Source: Propioniciclava sinopodophylli
Lineage (GTDB): Bacteria; Actinomycetota; Actinomycetes; Propionibacteriales; Propionibacteriaceae
Reading direction: 5' to 3'
DNA length: 64,000 nucleotides
Assembly: GCF_004324755.1 (NCBI RefSeq)
Contig: NZ_SDMQ01000001.1
Coordinates: 62,001-126,000, forward strand
The notes beneath the pieces were generated by a model. That model ran no database searches, was not told the DNA's origin, and saw only the letters and a program-made list of their open reading frames with translations. How positions within the stretch are numbered: position 1 is the stretch's first letter; each line of letters begins with the position of its first letter. This document shows positions 1 through 8,781 of this stretch, in pieces. The position numbers were made by a program, and so were the translations under genes.

Positions 1-1130
1 ACGAGCTGCTGGGCAGCCAGCCCGACGGCCGACCCGTCGCCGAGCTGTGGCTGGGTGCGCACCCCCTCGCCCCGTCCACCCTGGTCGACACCACTCTCGA
101 CGTGGCCGTGGCCCAGCGGCCCGAGCTGCTGGGCGCCCCGAGCGTGGCCGAGTTCGGCCCGAACCTGCCGTTCCTCATGAAGGTGCTCTCCGCCCGACAC
201 CCTCTGTCGCTCCAGGCGCACCCCTCCCGCCAGCAGGCCCGCGAGGGTTTCGCCGCGGAGGAGGCCGCCGGCGTCCCGCTCACCTCACCCCAACGCATCT
301 ACAAGGACGACTGGCCCAAGCCCGAGATCCTCGTGGCGCTGACGGAGTTCCACGCCCTGTGCGGCTTCCGCGACCCGGACCGGACGTTCGCACTGTTCGA
401 GGCGCTGGGCGCCGGCCCGCTGGTCGACCGCCTCGTCGCACCGCTTCGCGGCCGCGGGGGCGAGGTCGGGCTCCAGGAGTTCTTCCTCGAGGTGCTGTCG
501 ATGAAGGAGCGCCACGTCGACGTGGTGGACGCCGTCCTCGCGGCCGCCGTCCCCCTGCGCCACGAGCGAGGCGAGCTCGGCGCGTTCGCGGCCACGGCCC
601 TCGAGCTGGACGACGTCTTCCCGCGCGACCCCGGCATCCTGGCCGCCCTCCTGATGAACCGCATCACGCTGGCGCCCGGCCAGGGCATGTACACCGACGC
701 CGGCGTGATGCACGCGCACCTGCGCGGCACCGGCGTCGAGGTGATGGCCAGCAGCGACAACGTCCTGCGCGGCGGCCTCACCGCCAAGCACGTGTCGGTC
801 GACGAGCTCGTCCGGGTGGTCGACTTCGGCTGGGGCGACCCTGAGGTGATGGACGGCGTCGAGACCAGCCCCGGCGTGTGGGACTACCCCACGCACTGCC
901 ACGAGTTCGACGTCTGGCGCCTCGAGGTCGCCCCCGGCGCGAGCGTCGCGGTGCCCGCGCCCGAGGGGGCCCGGATCGCCCTGGTCACGCAAGGAACCGT
1001 CACGCTCGCCAGCAGCGTGCACACGCTCGAGCTCACCCGCGGCGCTTCGGTGTTCATCCCGGCCGGCAGCCCGGCGATCACGGCCACCGGCTCGGGGCAG
1101 GTCTTCCTCTCGGCGCCCGGCCTCGGCTGA
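1..1130 (+). CDS. manA: Mannose-6-phosphate isomerase, class I (5' end outside window)
   Basis: Interconverts fructose-6-phosphate and mannose-6-phosphate in the cytoplasm and supplies mannose for glycans and GDP-mannose. The reading frame is open from the first bases of the window and the stop is at 1128-1130. The visible part has the type I PMI signature: the AELWLGAHP block near the cut, the QAHPS metal-binding stretch, the KPE motif and the GQGMYTDAG cupin segment. About 376 residues are visible, so only a short N-terminus is missing. The C-terminal part is the usual second cupin-like domain. The identity is clear; the true start lies upstream of this sequence. Confidence 0.93.
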   Translation, partial: ELLGSQPDGRPVAELWLGAHPLAPSTLVDTTLDVAVAQRPELLGAPSVAEFGPNLPFLMKVLSARHPLSLQAHPSRQQAREGFAAEEAAGVPLTSPQRIYKDDWPKPEILVALTEFHALCGFRDPDRTFALFEALGAGPLVDRLVAPLRGRGGEVGLQEFFLEVLSMKERHVDVVDAVLAAAVPLRHERGELGAFAATALELDDVFPRDPGILAALLMNRITLAPGQGMYTDAGVMHAHLRGTGVEVMASSDNVLRGGLTAKHVSVDELVRVVDFGWGDPEVMDGVETSPGVWDYPTHCHEFDVWRLEVAPGASVAVPAPEGARIALVTQGTVTLASSVHTLELTRGASVFIPAGSPAITATGSGQVFLSAPGLG

Positions 1131-1178
1131 GCGCGAGCGCTTCCGGCTTGGACGCGCTGAGCCAACCGATCGGCGGGC

Positions 1179-1616
1179 TCAGCCGCGCCCGTCCGCGCCG
1201 ACGAGGGTCCGGCCGTCGTCGGTGACCGTCCAGTACGGGTTGTAGGCGATCTCCCACGGGTGGTCGTCCGGGTCGCAGAACACGCCCGCGTAGCCGCCCC
1301 AGTAGGTCGCCGCGGGCTCGCGCACCACGCGCGCGCCGGCGTCCGCCGCCTCGGCCATCAGCCGGTCGACCTCGGACGGTTCGGACACGTTGACGGCCAG
1401 CGTCACACCGCCCCAGCCACCGCGGTCGAGGTCCTGGGTGCCGGAGTCGATGGCCAGGGCCGAGCGCTCCCACAGCGCCACGACCAGCCCACCCGCCTGG
1501 TAGAAGACGATCCCGTCCGGTGAGGGCGACTCGCTCCAGCCGAGCGCGCCGTAGAAGGCGCGCGACCGGTCGAGGTCGGCGACACCGAGGGTCACCAGGG
1601 AGATCCGCATATCCAT
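1179..1616 (-). CDS. VOC (glyoxalase/bleomycin-resistance-like) family protein
   Basis: A 145-residue protein of the vicinal oxygen chelate fold. It opens with the beta-strand pattern LVTLGVADLDRSRAFYGALGW and ends with the FCDPDDHPWEIAYNPYW block that closes the second beta-alpha-beta-beta-beta unit. Such stand-alone proteins are often annotated as glyoxalase-like, but substrate cannot be read from sequence. I start it at the ATG complementary to 1614-1616. The same frame stays open for 700 bases upstream, but that stretch is an antisense shadow of the DUF808 gene. GAGGAT sits six bases before the ATG and could be a weak -10 box or a ribosome-binding site. The stop lies 50 bases from the manA stop, so the two genes converge. 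Confidence 0.82.
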   Translation of the reverse strand: MDMRISLVTLGVADLDRSRAFYGALGWSESPSPDGIVFYQAGGLVVALWERSALAIDSGTQDLDRGGWGGVTLAVNVSEPSEVDRLMAEAADAGARVVREPAATYWGGYAGVFCDPDDHPWEIAYNPYWTVTDDGRTLVGADGRG

Positions 1617-1709
1617 GCGGCCATCCTCCCCCACGCGGCCCGGTGGTGCACGCACTACCGCCCGTGCCCGTAAACTTGGGGCGCACACCGAGCGGAGAAG
1701 GACAAACCC

Positions 1710-2834
1710 ATGAGTGGTGGCCTGGCTGCACTGCTGGACGACATCGCGGCTCTGGCCAAGCTGGCCGCAGCCTCGGTCGACGACGTGGCCGCGGCCGCCG
1801 GGCGCGCGGGCGCCAAGGCCGCCGGCGTCGTCATCGACGACGCGGCCGTGACCCCCCGCTACGTGACCGGCTTCAGCCCGGCGCGCGAGCTGCCGATGAT
1901 CAGGACGATCGCGATCGGGTCGCTGCGCAACAAGTTCCTGTTCATCCTCCCGGCCATCCTGGTGCTGTCCCAGTTCGTGCCGTGGATCCTCACGCCCCTG
2001 CTCATGCTCGGCGGCCTGTACCTGAGCTACGAGGGCGCCGAGAAGATCTGGGAGAAGGTCTCCGGCCACGGCAAGGACAACCCCAAGAACAAGACGCCCG
2101 TCGCGCTGCAGGGCGGCGACCAGGAGAAGGGGATGACGTCGGGCGCGATCCGCACCGACTTCATCCTGTCGGCCGAGATCATGGTGATCGCGCTCAACGA
2201 GGTCGCCAACGAGCCGATCGTCTCCCGCGCCATCATCCTCGCCTTGGTCGCCCTCGCGATCACGATCGGCGTCTACGGCGTGGTGGCCCTCATCGTGAAG
2301 ATGGACGACATCGGCCTCCACCTCGTGGCGAGCGGGCGTGCGCCCGGCGTCGGCAACGCGCTGGTGAAGGGCATGCCCAAGCTACTCACGGCCCTGGGCA
2401 TCATCGGCACCATCGCGATGCTCTGGGTCGGCGGCCACATCCTGCTGGTCGGCGTCGACGAGCTCGGCTGGCACGCCCCCTACGGCTTCGTCCACGACGC
2501 CGAGGTGCTGGTCGCCGGTGCCATCGGGCCTCTGGGCGGGATCATGGGTTGGCTGACCAACACCTTCTTCTCGTTCCTGGTCGGCCTGTTCGTGGGCGGC
2601 ATCATCGTCGCGATCATGCACGTCATCCCTCGCGAGGGCGGGCATAACGCGGACGCCCACGCCGTGGCCGCCGACGGCACCTTGGTGGGCACCGGCCACG
2701 CGGCCGTGGCGTCCGACCGCGCCGTCGTCGTGAACCGCGACCCGGCCGCCTTCGGCCCGCCGGTCCTCGGCTCCTCCCAAGGCAACTCCCCCGGCGAGCT
2801 CGTCAAGCGCCAGGTGGAGGAACGGAGGGGCTGA
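1710..2834 (+). CDS. DUF808 (YedI-like) integral membrane protein
   Basis: A 374-residue membrane protein. The N-terminus MSGGLAALLDDIAALAKLAA followed by an Ala/Gly-rich stretch is the hallmark of the DUF808 family, exemplified by E. coli YedI; the function of the family is unknown. Hydrophobic segments are visible around residues 70-110, 150-200, 225-250 and 265-310, followed by a polar C-terminal tail of about 60 residues. The ATG at 1710 is preceded by an AGAAGGA ribosome-binding site, and TAAACT at 1671-1676 is a plausible -10 box. The last 32 bases overlap, tail to tail, the end of the downstream SMR gene on the other strand. Confidence 0.88.
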   Translation: MSGGLAALLDDIAALAKLAAASVDDVAAAAGRAGAKAAGVVIDDAAVTPRYVTGFSPARELPMIRTIAIGSLRNKFLFILPAILVLSQFVPWILTPLLMLGGLYLSYEGAEKIWEKVSGHGKDNPKNKTPVALQGGDQEKGMTSGAIRTDFILSAEIMVIALNEVANEPIVSRAIILALVALAITIGVYGVVALIVKMDDIGLHLVASGRAPGVGNALVKGMPKLLTALGIIGTIAMLWVGGHILLVGVDELGWHAPYGFVHDAEVLVAGAIGPLGGIMGWLTNTFFSFLVGLFVGGIIVAIMHVIPREGGHNADAHAVAADGTLVGTGHAAVASDRAVVVNRDPAAFGPPVLGSSQGNSPGELVKRQVEERRG

Positions 2835-3156
2835 CCTCCGGCTCACCCGCGGCCTTCAGCGTCGCGACGCACGCGATGGTGCCGGCCAGCAGCACCACCT
2901 TGACCGGCGAGAGGGGCTCGGCGCCGCTGATCGCGGCCCACGTGACGGTGAGCACCGCGCCGATGCCGGTCCAGACCGCGTAGGCCGTCCCAGTGGGGAT
3001 CGTCCGCATCGCCCAGCCGAGGCCGACCACCGACGCGACGGTCGCCACGAGGAAGACCACGCTCGGCACCGGTTCGGTGAGCCCGTTCGACTGCGAGAGG
3101 GCGGTCGCCCACACGGCTTCCAGCACCGCGCCGAGGATGAGCACCAGCCACGCCAC
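2803..3156 (-). CDS. SMR family transporter, second subunit of a paired guanidinium exporter
   Basis: A 117-residue small multidrug resistance protein with four transmembrane segments and a short polar C-terminal extension. It keeps the essential Glu13 (LGAVLEAVWATAL) and the PTGTAYAVWTGIGAV loop found in the Gdx/SugE branch. The GTG start lies one base after the stop of the upstream SMR gene (TGACGTG), so the two are cotranscribed and probably translationally coupled. Paired SMR genes commonly make obligate heterodimers. The guanidine-III riboswitch upstream points to guanidinium export rather than drug resistance; this is inferred from context. The 3' end overlaps the DUF808 gene by 32 bases. 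Confidence 0.9.
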   Translation of the reverse strand: MAWLVLILGAVLEAVWATALSQSNGLTEPVPSVVFLVATVASVVGLGWAMRTIPTGTAYAVWTGIGAVLTVTWAAISGAEPLSPVKVVLLAGTIACVATLKAAGEPEVSPSVPPPGA

Positions 3157-3157
3157 G

Positions 3158-3472
3158 TCAGCCCACCACCTTCAGGCCGACCACGCACGCGACGATCCCC
3201 ATCAGCAGCAGGCCGCGCCGCAGGGTCGCCGGCTCGGTGCCGCGCAACATCGCCCACGCGACAGTCAAGGTGGCGCCGGTGGCCGTCCAGACCGCGTACG
3301 CGGTGCCGACCGGGATCGTCACCATCGCCACGCCCAGCCCGTAAAGGCTCAGGATCGACGCGACGACGAACACCACCGTCGGCTTCAGCGTCTTCAGGCC
3401 GTTGGACGCCCCCAGCGCTGTGGCCCACACCGCCTCCAGCACGCCGGAGGCGAGCAGGATGACCCAGTCCAT
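3158..3472 (-). CDS. SMR family transporter, first subunit of a paired guanidinium exporter
   Basis: A 104-residue SMR protein with four hydrophobic helices. It has Glu13 in LLASGVLEAVWATAL and the PVGTAYAVWTATGAT segment characteristic of guanidinium exporters (Gdx). I start it at the ATG complementary to 3470-3472 because a strong GGGAGGAG site stands in front of it; the frame is open 16 codons further but without a ribosome-binding site. The leader upstream contains a guanidine-III riboswitch and then a hairpin (3491-3509) just before the ribosome-binding site. That arrangement suggests control of this gene and the one downstream by guanidinium. Confidence 0.92.
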   Translation of the reverse strand: MDWVILLASGVLEAVWATALGASNGLKTLKPTVVFVVASILSLYGLGVAMVTIPVGTAYAVWTATGATLTVAWAMLRGTEPATLRRGLLLMGIVACVVGLKVVG

Positions 3473-3490
3473 CAGACTCCTCCCACCCCG

Positions 3491-3509
3491 CGGACGCCCA
3501 CAGCGTCCG
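3491..3509 (-). promoter_or_regulatory. Leader hairpin between riboswitch and SMR ribosome-binding site
   Basis: CGGACGC and GCGTCCG form a perfect 7-base stem with a short loop. The hairpin lies between the aptamer and the GGGAGGAG ribosome-binding site, so it may be part of the expression platform. No U-run follows, which argues for translational rather than terminator-based control. The role is inferred. Confidence 0.4.
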
Positions 3510-3524
3510 TCATCGAACACGGTT

Positions 3525-3566
3525 TGCCAGTCTTGTCCTCACCGGGTACTGGTCGCCTCGTCCGGG
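3525..3566 (-). ncRNA. Guanidine-III (ykkC-III) riboswitch
   Basis: Read on the minus strand, the leader of the SMR pair contains CCGGACGAGG, then GTACCCGGT, then AGGACAAGAC at the spacing of the guanidine-III aptamer. I compared it from memory with the Thermobifida fusca aptamer. The conserved pseudoknot and ligand-binding segments match, while the variable helix has changed on both sides in a compensatory way (CCAGT pairing with ACTGG). The motif ends about 50 bases before the SMR start codon. TAGACT at 3585-3590 (minus strand) is a possible -10 box, giving a leader of about 100 bases. Confidence 0.88.
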
Positions 3567-3608
3567 GCTCGGGAGCCGCGAGCCAGTCTACGGCCTGGGG
3601 TTGAGGCC

Positions 3609-3800
3609 ATGCAGTTCGAAGTGGAGGCCATCCTGTTCGACGTCGACGGCACGCTGGTCGACTCGACCGCGGCGGTCGAGCGCACGTGGCGCACCTGGGC
3701 GGCCGCGTACGGACTCGACGCGGAGGCGATCCTGGCGGCCAAGGAGCACGCCGGGGCGCTCGTCGCGGCCATACCGACGGGGTTGGTGGTGCGGGTCTGA
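3609..3800 (+). pseudogene. Truncated HAD-superfamily phosphatase, N-terminal fragment
   Basis: The ATG at 3609 opens a 63-codon frame reading MQFEVEAILFDVDGTLVDST, the HAD motif I with both catalytic aspartates, followed by the beginning of the helical cap. The frame then stops at 3798-3800. Family members are about 210-230 residues and need motifs II to IV, none of which are present here. The fragment therefore cannot be an active phosphatase. It lies between the divergent SMR leader and tRNA-Thr, and loss of the remainder by deletion is the simplest explanation. Confidence 0.75.
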
Positions 3801-3859
3801 CGAGCCGGGCGCGAGTCGGGCACAATGGTCCCCGGCCCATCGCGCACGCGCCGGGCAGT

Positions 3860-3932
3860 GCCTCCGTAGCTCAGTTGGTAGAGCGCCCGCCTTGTAAGCG
3901 GATGGTCGCGGGTTCGAATCCTGTCGGAGGCT
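3860..3932 (+). tRNA. tRNA-Thr (anticodon TGT)
   Basis: A 73-nucleotide cloverleaf. The acceptor arms GCCTCCG and CGGAGGC pair perfectly. The D-arm is GCTC with AGTTGGTA, the anticodon loop is CTTGTAA with anticodon TGT reading ACA/ACG, and the T-loop is TTCGAAT. The discriminator base is T. No CCA is encoded. A methyltransferase frame begins two bases downstream. Confidence 0.96.
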
Positions 3933-3933
3933 C

Positions 3934-4608
3934 GTGGACCCCTCCAAGCTCGCCCCGACCAGCCTGACCGCCGCCATGCTCCGCGCGGCGCGGCGCAGCA
4001 AGTGGGCCGACGCCGTGGCCAACAACCCCAACCACTCGGCCTGGTACGTGCAGCGCTTCCGCGACATGGCCGCCAACGGGGCGGACCTTGTCGGCGAGGC
4101 CCGCCTCATCGACGCCATGGCCCAGCGGGGTTCGACCATCCTCGACGCCGGCTGTGGTCCGGGCCGCCACGCCGGCTACCTGCACGCCGCCGGCCACACC
4201 GTCGTCGGCGTCGACCTCGACCCGGTGCTCATCCAGGCAGCCGAGGAGGACTTCCCCGGTCCCCGCTACGTCGTGGGCGACCTCACCGACGTCGTGCTGC
4301 CCACCGACGCCCCGCAAGAATTCGACCTCGTGTTCTCGGCCGGAAATGTGATGGGCTTCCTGCACCCCGACACCCGGCGCGACGTGCTGGCGAACATCGC
4401 CGGCTGGCTGAAGCCCGAGGGCCGCGCGGTGATCGGCTACGGCGCCGGCCGCGGCTACGACTTCGACGACTTCGTGACGGACGCCGCGAGCTCAGGCCTG
4501 CTGCTGAAGCAGGCCTTCTCGACGTGGGACCTGCAGCTGTTCACCGAGGAGTCCGCGTTCCTCGTGGCGGTGCTGCATCGCGCTCGCACCGCCCTTCCTC
4601 CCTCGTAA
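3934..4608 (+). CDS. Class I SAM-dependent methyltransferase
   Basis: A 224-residue protein with a Rossmann methyltransferase core. Motif I ILDAGCGPGRHAGYL lies near residue 70, the acidic end of strand 2 is VVGVDLDP, and motif IV is EFDLVFSAGNVMG. The substrate is not predictable; such proteins are annotated only as class I methyltransferases. The first possible start, GTG at 3934, is one base past the tRNA-Thr end, so no ribosome-binding site could exist outside the tRNA. Translation would have to follow tRNA 3' processing as a leaderless message. ATG at 3976 is an alternative start that keeps the whole fold. Confidence 0.85.
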   Translation: MDPSKLAPTSLTAAMLRAARRSKWADAVANNPNHSAWYVQRFRDMAANGADLVGEARLIDAMAQRGSTILDAGCGPGRHAGYLHAAGHTVVGVDLDPVLIQAAEEDFPGPRYVVGDLTDVVLPTDAPQEFDLVFSAGNVMGFLHPDTRRDVLANIAGWLKPEGRAVIGYGAGRGYDFDDFVTDAASSGLLLKQAFSTWDLQLFTEESAFLVAVLHRARTALPPS

Positions 4609-4614
4609 CGCGGA

Positions 4615-4650
4615 TCGCAACCGCGTCACGAGCGAGGAACCGCGTTGCGA
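4615..4650. terminator. Hairpin between convergent genes
   Basis: TCGCAACCGCG and CGCGTTGCGA form a stem of nine pairs with one bulged C and a 15-base loop. It sits in the 47-base gap between the methyltransferase and the NarL-type regulator, which converge. A role as bidirectional terminator is inferred from position. There is no clear U-run. Confidence 0.45.
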
Positions 4651-4655
4651 GTGCT

Positions 4656-5315
4656 TCAGACGAGCCCGGCGTCGTGCACCTTCATGGCGACCTGGACGCG
4701 GTTGTCGACGCCAAGTTTGTAGAAGATGCGGGTGACGTAGGCCTTCACGGTCGCGATGGACATGTAGAGCTCGCCGGCGATCTCGGCGTTCGACTTGCCC
4801 TGCCCGATGGCCACGGCGACCTCGCGCTCGCGCTCGGTGAGGGCGTCCAGCTGCTTCAGCGCCATCTCCGAACGCCCGTCGTCGGCCGACTTCGTCGCCA
4901 ACCCGACCACCTGCGAGATCACCGAGGGCGAGAGCGTCGTCTCCCCGGCGTCCACCGCGCGGATGGCCTCGACCATCCGGGCGGGCGGGGTGTCCTTCAG
5001 CAGGAAGCCGGACGCGCCGGCCTGCAGCGCCTTGAGCACCAGGTCGTCGGAGTCGAACGTGGTCAGCACGATCACGCGCGGGGCGTCCGGGCGGGCGAGG
5101 ATCTCCTCGGTCGCGGCGATGCCGTCCTTGCGGGGCATGCGGATGTCCATGAGCACGATGTCGGGGCGGTGCTGGCGCACGACCTCGAGCGCGTCCGCGC
5201 CGTCGGACGCCTCGGCCACCACCTCCAGGTCGGGCGAGCCGCCGAGGATGAGCCCCAGCCCCGCCCGGACGAGGGCGTCGTCGTCGACGAGCACGATGCG
5301 GATGGTGTCGGTCAT
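4656..5315 (-). CDS. NarL/LuxR-family response regulator
   Basis: A 219-residue two-domain regulator. The receiver has the acidic pair in VLVDDDALVRAG, phosphoacceptor Asp57 in DIVLMDIRMP, and the conserved Thr and Lys in VLTTFD and FLLKD. The C-terminal LuxR helix-turn-helix is LTEREREVAVAIGQGKSNAE with the recognition helix SIATVKAYVTRI. The start is the ATG at 5313-5315 with an AGGAGG site in front. It overlaps the upstream histidine kinase stop by four bases (ATGA), so the two form a translationally coupled two-component system. The input signal is unknown. The kinase promoter probably drives both genes. Confidence 0.93.
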   Translation of the reverse strand: MTDTIRIVLVDDDALVRAGLGLILGGSPDLEVVAEASDGADALEVVRQHRPDIVLMDIRMPRKDGIAATEEILARPDAPRVIVLTTFDSDDLVLKALQAGASGFLLKDTPPARMVEAIRAVDAGETTLSPSVISQVVGLATKSADDGRSEMALKQLDALTEREREVAVAIGQGKSNAEIAGELYMSIATVKAYVTRIFYKLGVDNRVQVAMKVHDAGLV

Positions 5316-6595
5316 GCGTTCCTCCTGAAGTCCGTGTCCCACGGTAGCCATGCCTCGACGACGAACCGTCCGCCTCTCACGCCGGCGTCCAGCCGCCCGC
5401 CCAGCATCTGGGCGCGCTCGGTGATGCCGACCAGGCCCAGCCGCGAACCGGGGATCGACGCGGTCGGGTTGGTGAGCTCGTTATCCGCCCGCACCGTGAT
5501 GCCCACGCGCCGGTTGCCGGACAGCTCGAGCCGCACCGTCGAGCGCGGCGCATGCTTGCGGGCATTCGTCAGGCACTCCTGGACGATCCGGTACAGGTGG
5601 CGCTGCAGCACGAGCGGCACGGACGGCGCGTCGAGGGTGTCCTGCACGTCGAGGCGCTGCCCGGAGGCGCGCACCTCCTCGAGCAGGGCGGGCAGGTCGG
5701 CGAGCGTCGGCTGGGGCGCCGCGACGGGGCCGGACGCCGCGACCCCGGCGGCCACGACCCCACCCGAGGCGTCCAGCGTCGGGACCTCGCGGAGCGTGGA
5801 CAGCACCGATCGCAGTTCGGTCAGGGACGCGTGGGCGTTCTCCTGGATGATCGAGGCGATCTCCTGGGTCTTCTCGGGTGGGAGATCACTGCGGTAGGCG
5901 AGCACGCCGGCGTGCATCGAGACGAGCGAGATGCGGTGCGCGAGCACGTCGTGCATCTCGCGGGCGATCCGGTTGCGCTCGGCGAGGACGGCGAACTGGC
6001 GGTCGGCCTCGGCCTGCTCGACGCGGCGCAGGAAGCCGGCGGCGGCGTCGCGGCGGACGCCGATGTACATGCCGAGCAGCGTCCAAGCCACGGTGAACAG
6101 CCCGGCGGAGACGAGGCTGCTCCAGGTGAAGGGCGCCGACCAGGGCAGCAGGAAGCTGGCCAGGCCCGCCCCCATGGTGACGGCGAAGGCGATCGCGGTG
6201 TTGCGCAGGTTCCGGCGCGAGGCGTTGGAGATGTAGGCCCACAGGGTGACGGCCGCGATGGAGGCCGAGGCGAACGAGAAGACGGCCGTGCCCACGGCCA
6301 GCGCCAGCGGGAAACGGCGTCGCAGGTGGATGGTCGCCAGACCGACGGCGCCGAGGATCGGGTCGAGGACGGCCCACCAGACGGGCGGCAGGGAGCCGAC
6401 CTCCTCGGGGGTGATGGGGATGTCGAGGATCACGCCCGTCTGCCGGGCCTGGAAGGCCAGCACCCACAGGGCGGCCATCGTGAAGAAGACGCCGATGGCC
6501 ACGGAGTAGCGCCACGCGAACCCGAGGCCGGTCAGCGGCGGGGGCGGGTACTTCTCGGCCTCGAACATGGCGGCCCAGGTGGCGCGGAGCGGCAT
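5312..6595 (-). CDS. Two-component sensor histidine kinase (HisKA_3 type)
   Basis: A 427-residue membrane kinase partner of the adjacent NarL-type regulator. The N-terminal half holds several hydrophobic segments (roughly residues 28-48, 75-130, 135-185) with no large extracellular domain. The dimerization helix has phosphoacceptor His215 in AREMHDVLAHRISLV, typical of HisKA_3. The ATPase domain is recognisable by the N-box RIVQECLTNARKHA and the GLVGITERAQMLGG box. TAGTCT lies six bases before the ATG (minus strand, 6602-6607), indicating a leaderless transcript. Lack of an extracellular sensor suggests that signals come from within the membrane. Confidence 0.92.
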   Translation of the reverse strand: MPLRATWAAMFEAEKYPPPPLTGLGFAWRYSVAIGVFFTMAALWVLAFQARQTGVILDIPITPEEVGSLPPVWWAVLDPILGAVGLATIHLRRRFPLALAVGTAVFSFASASIAAVTLWAYISNASRRNLRNTAIAFAVTMGAGLASFLLPWSAPFTWSSLVSAGLFTVAWTLLGMYIGVRRDAAAGFLRRVEQAEADRQFAVLAERNRIAREMHDVLAHRISLVSMHAGVLAYRSDLPPEKTQEIASIIQENAHASLTELRSVLSTLREVPTLDASGGVVAAGVAASGPVAAPQPTLADLPALLEEVRASGQRLDVQDTLDAPSVPLVLQRHLYRIVQECLTNARKHAPRSTVRLELSGNRRVGITVRADNELTNPTASIPGSRLGLVGITERAQMLGGRLDAGVRGGRFVVEAWLPWDTDFRRNA

Positions 6596-6648
6596 GGTGG
6601 GAGACTACGAGTCCCCGCGTCGAGGCGGGAGCGACCTTCGTCTGCCGG

Positions 6649-7401
6649 TCAGCGCTCCCGGGTCGAAACGGCGGCGTCCGCCTTCTTCTGGCGGTACCAG
6701 AACACCGCGAGCATGCCGACGAGGATGGCGATGGACACGTACCAGAGGTAGCGGCCGTAGGTGTCGACCGCCTGCACGGCCAGCTCCCCGATCCAGTAGC
6801 CCAGGGCCATGTAGCCGGCGGTCGTGACCAGCGCACTGAGGAAGCCAACCGTGAGGAACTTCCACAGCTTGGTGCCGGCGGCTCCCAGGGCGGCGTAGAT
6901 CACGCCCGCGGGCAGCGGGACCGGGAGGAAGGTCACGAAGATCGCGAGGGTCTCGAAGCGGCGGGCGCCGTCCCACATCTTCTCCCAGCGGCGCTGCGTG
7001 CGGGGCGACTTGTTGGCCGCCCACACGTTCATGATGTTGCGCCCCCAGAGGCGTCCGGCCCACCAGTACACCCAGTCGAACTTGATGGCCATCAGCGAGC
7101 CGAGCACCAGCACGAGCGGCCACCACCGGTCACCGACCGCCGCGAGCGCGCCCACCAGCACCAGTCCGGTGCGGTAGCCCAGCGAGCCCAGCACGTGCGG
7201 GGCCAGCCCGAGGATGACCGGGCGCAGCGGCAGCATCACCAGGGAGTAGATCGCCACGATCGACATGGCCGACATGCAGAGGATGTCCGCCCGCTCGGGC
7301 TTGTGCCGCCACGGCAGCGCCGGGTTGTCCCACCACTCGGGCTCGGCCGAGGCGGACGCGCCTGCGTCGTCCGGTGCGTCGGGGGCGGGCTGCGAGGTCA
7401 C
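6649..7401 (-). CDS. DedA/VTT-domain family membrane protein
   Basis: A 250-residue membrane protein with a polar N-terminal tail of about 45 residues and five to six hydrophobic segments. The central block FVTFLPVPLPAGVIYAALGAAG is the re-entrant loop of the VTT/DedA superfamily, which includes undecaprenyl-phosphate and phospholipid translocases. The specific substrate is not known. The GTG start at 7399-7401 is preceded by TATCCT with a six-base gap and no ribosome-binding site, fitting a leaderless message. It ends 53 bases before the histidine kinase start and is probably a separate unit. Confidence 0.8.
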   Translation of the reverse strand: MTSQPAPDAPDDAGASASAEPEWWDNPALPWRHKPERADILCMSAMSIVAIYSLVMLPLRPVILGLAPHVLGSLGYRTGLVLVGALAAVGDRWWPLVLVLGSLMAIKFDWVYWWAGRLWGRNIMNVWAANKSPRTQRRWEKMWDGARRFETLAIFVTFLPVPLPAGVIYAALGAAGTKLWKFLTVGFLSALVTTAGYMALGYWIGELAVQAVDTYGRYLWYVSIAILVGMLAVFWYRQKKADAAVSTRER

Positions 7402-7590
7402 CCGGTGAGGATACTCGCCGTACCGCCGCCCGCGGCGTCCAACATCTCGCTTCGGTCACGACTCCCGCCGGCCGACTTGCGGGAGCGCTGACAGACGAGT
7501 TGAATGGCATGAAGGGTCGCGAGCGCGCGTCCCGAGTATTTCCACTACGGATCGTCGGGCACGTACCTGCCCGTGGAAAGGATGTGTGGC

Positions 7591-8688
<1,098 letters not shown>

Positions 8689-8699
8689 CGTCTCTCAGC

Positions 8700-8750
8700 A
8701 CCGACCAGGGCTCCTGCTCCCCCACGGGTGCGGGGGCCCTGCTCGTCGGT
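8700..8750 (+). terminator. Compound stem-loop after the ABC ATPase gene
   Basis: Three nested perfect stems are visible: ACCGAC/GTCGGT, CAGGG/CCCTG and CCCCC/GGGGG, joined by small internal loops. The element begins 12 bases after the stop codon and ends before the DUF4032 gene. It lacks a U-run, as is common for actinobacterial terminators. Termination is inferred. Confidence 0.6.
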
Positions 8751-8781
8751 ACCCGGCGTCGCGTTCTGAGAGGATGGCCCC

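Noticed and set aside
1617-2321. Long minus-strand extension of the VOC gene frame
   Set aside because: It runs antisense through DUF808, is His/Asp/Arg-rich without homology, and the VOC fold begins at 1616.
3860-3932. tRNA-Thr as an integrated-element attachment site
   Set aside because: No integrase, no duplicated tRNA 3' end and no mobile genes follow; the neighbours are ordinary chromosomal genes.
4002-6751. Long plus-strand frames over the two-component genes
   Set aside because: Low-complexity Arg/Gly/Pro products with no family signature; the minus-strand regulator and kinase carry all conserved motifs.
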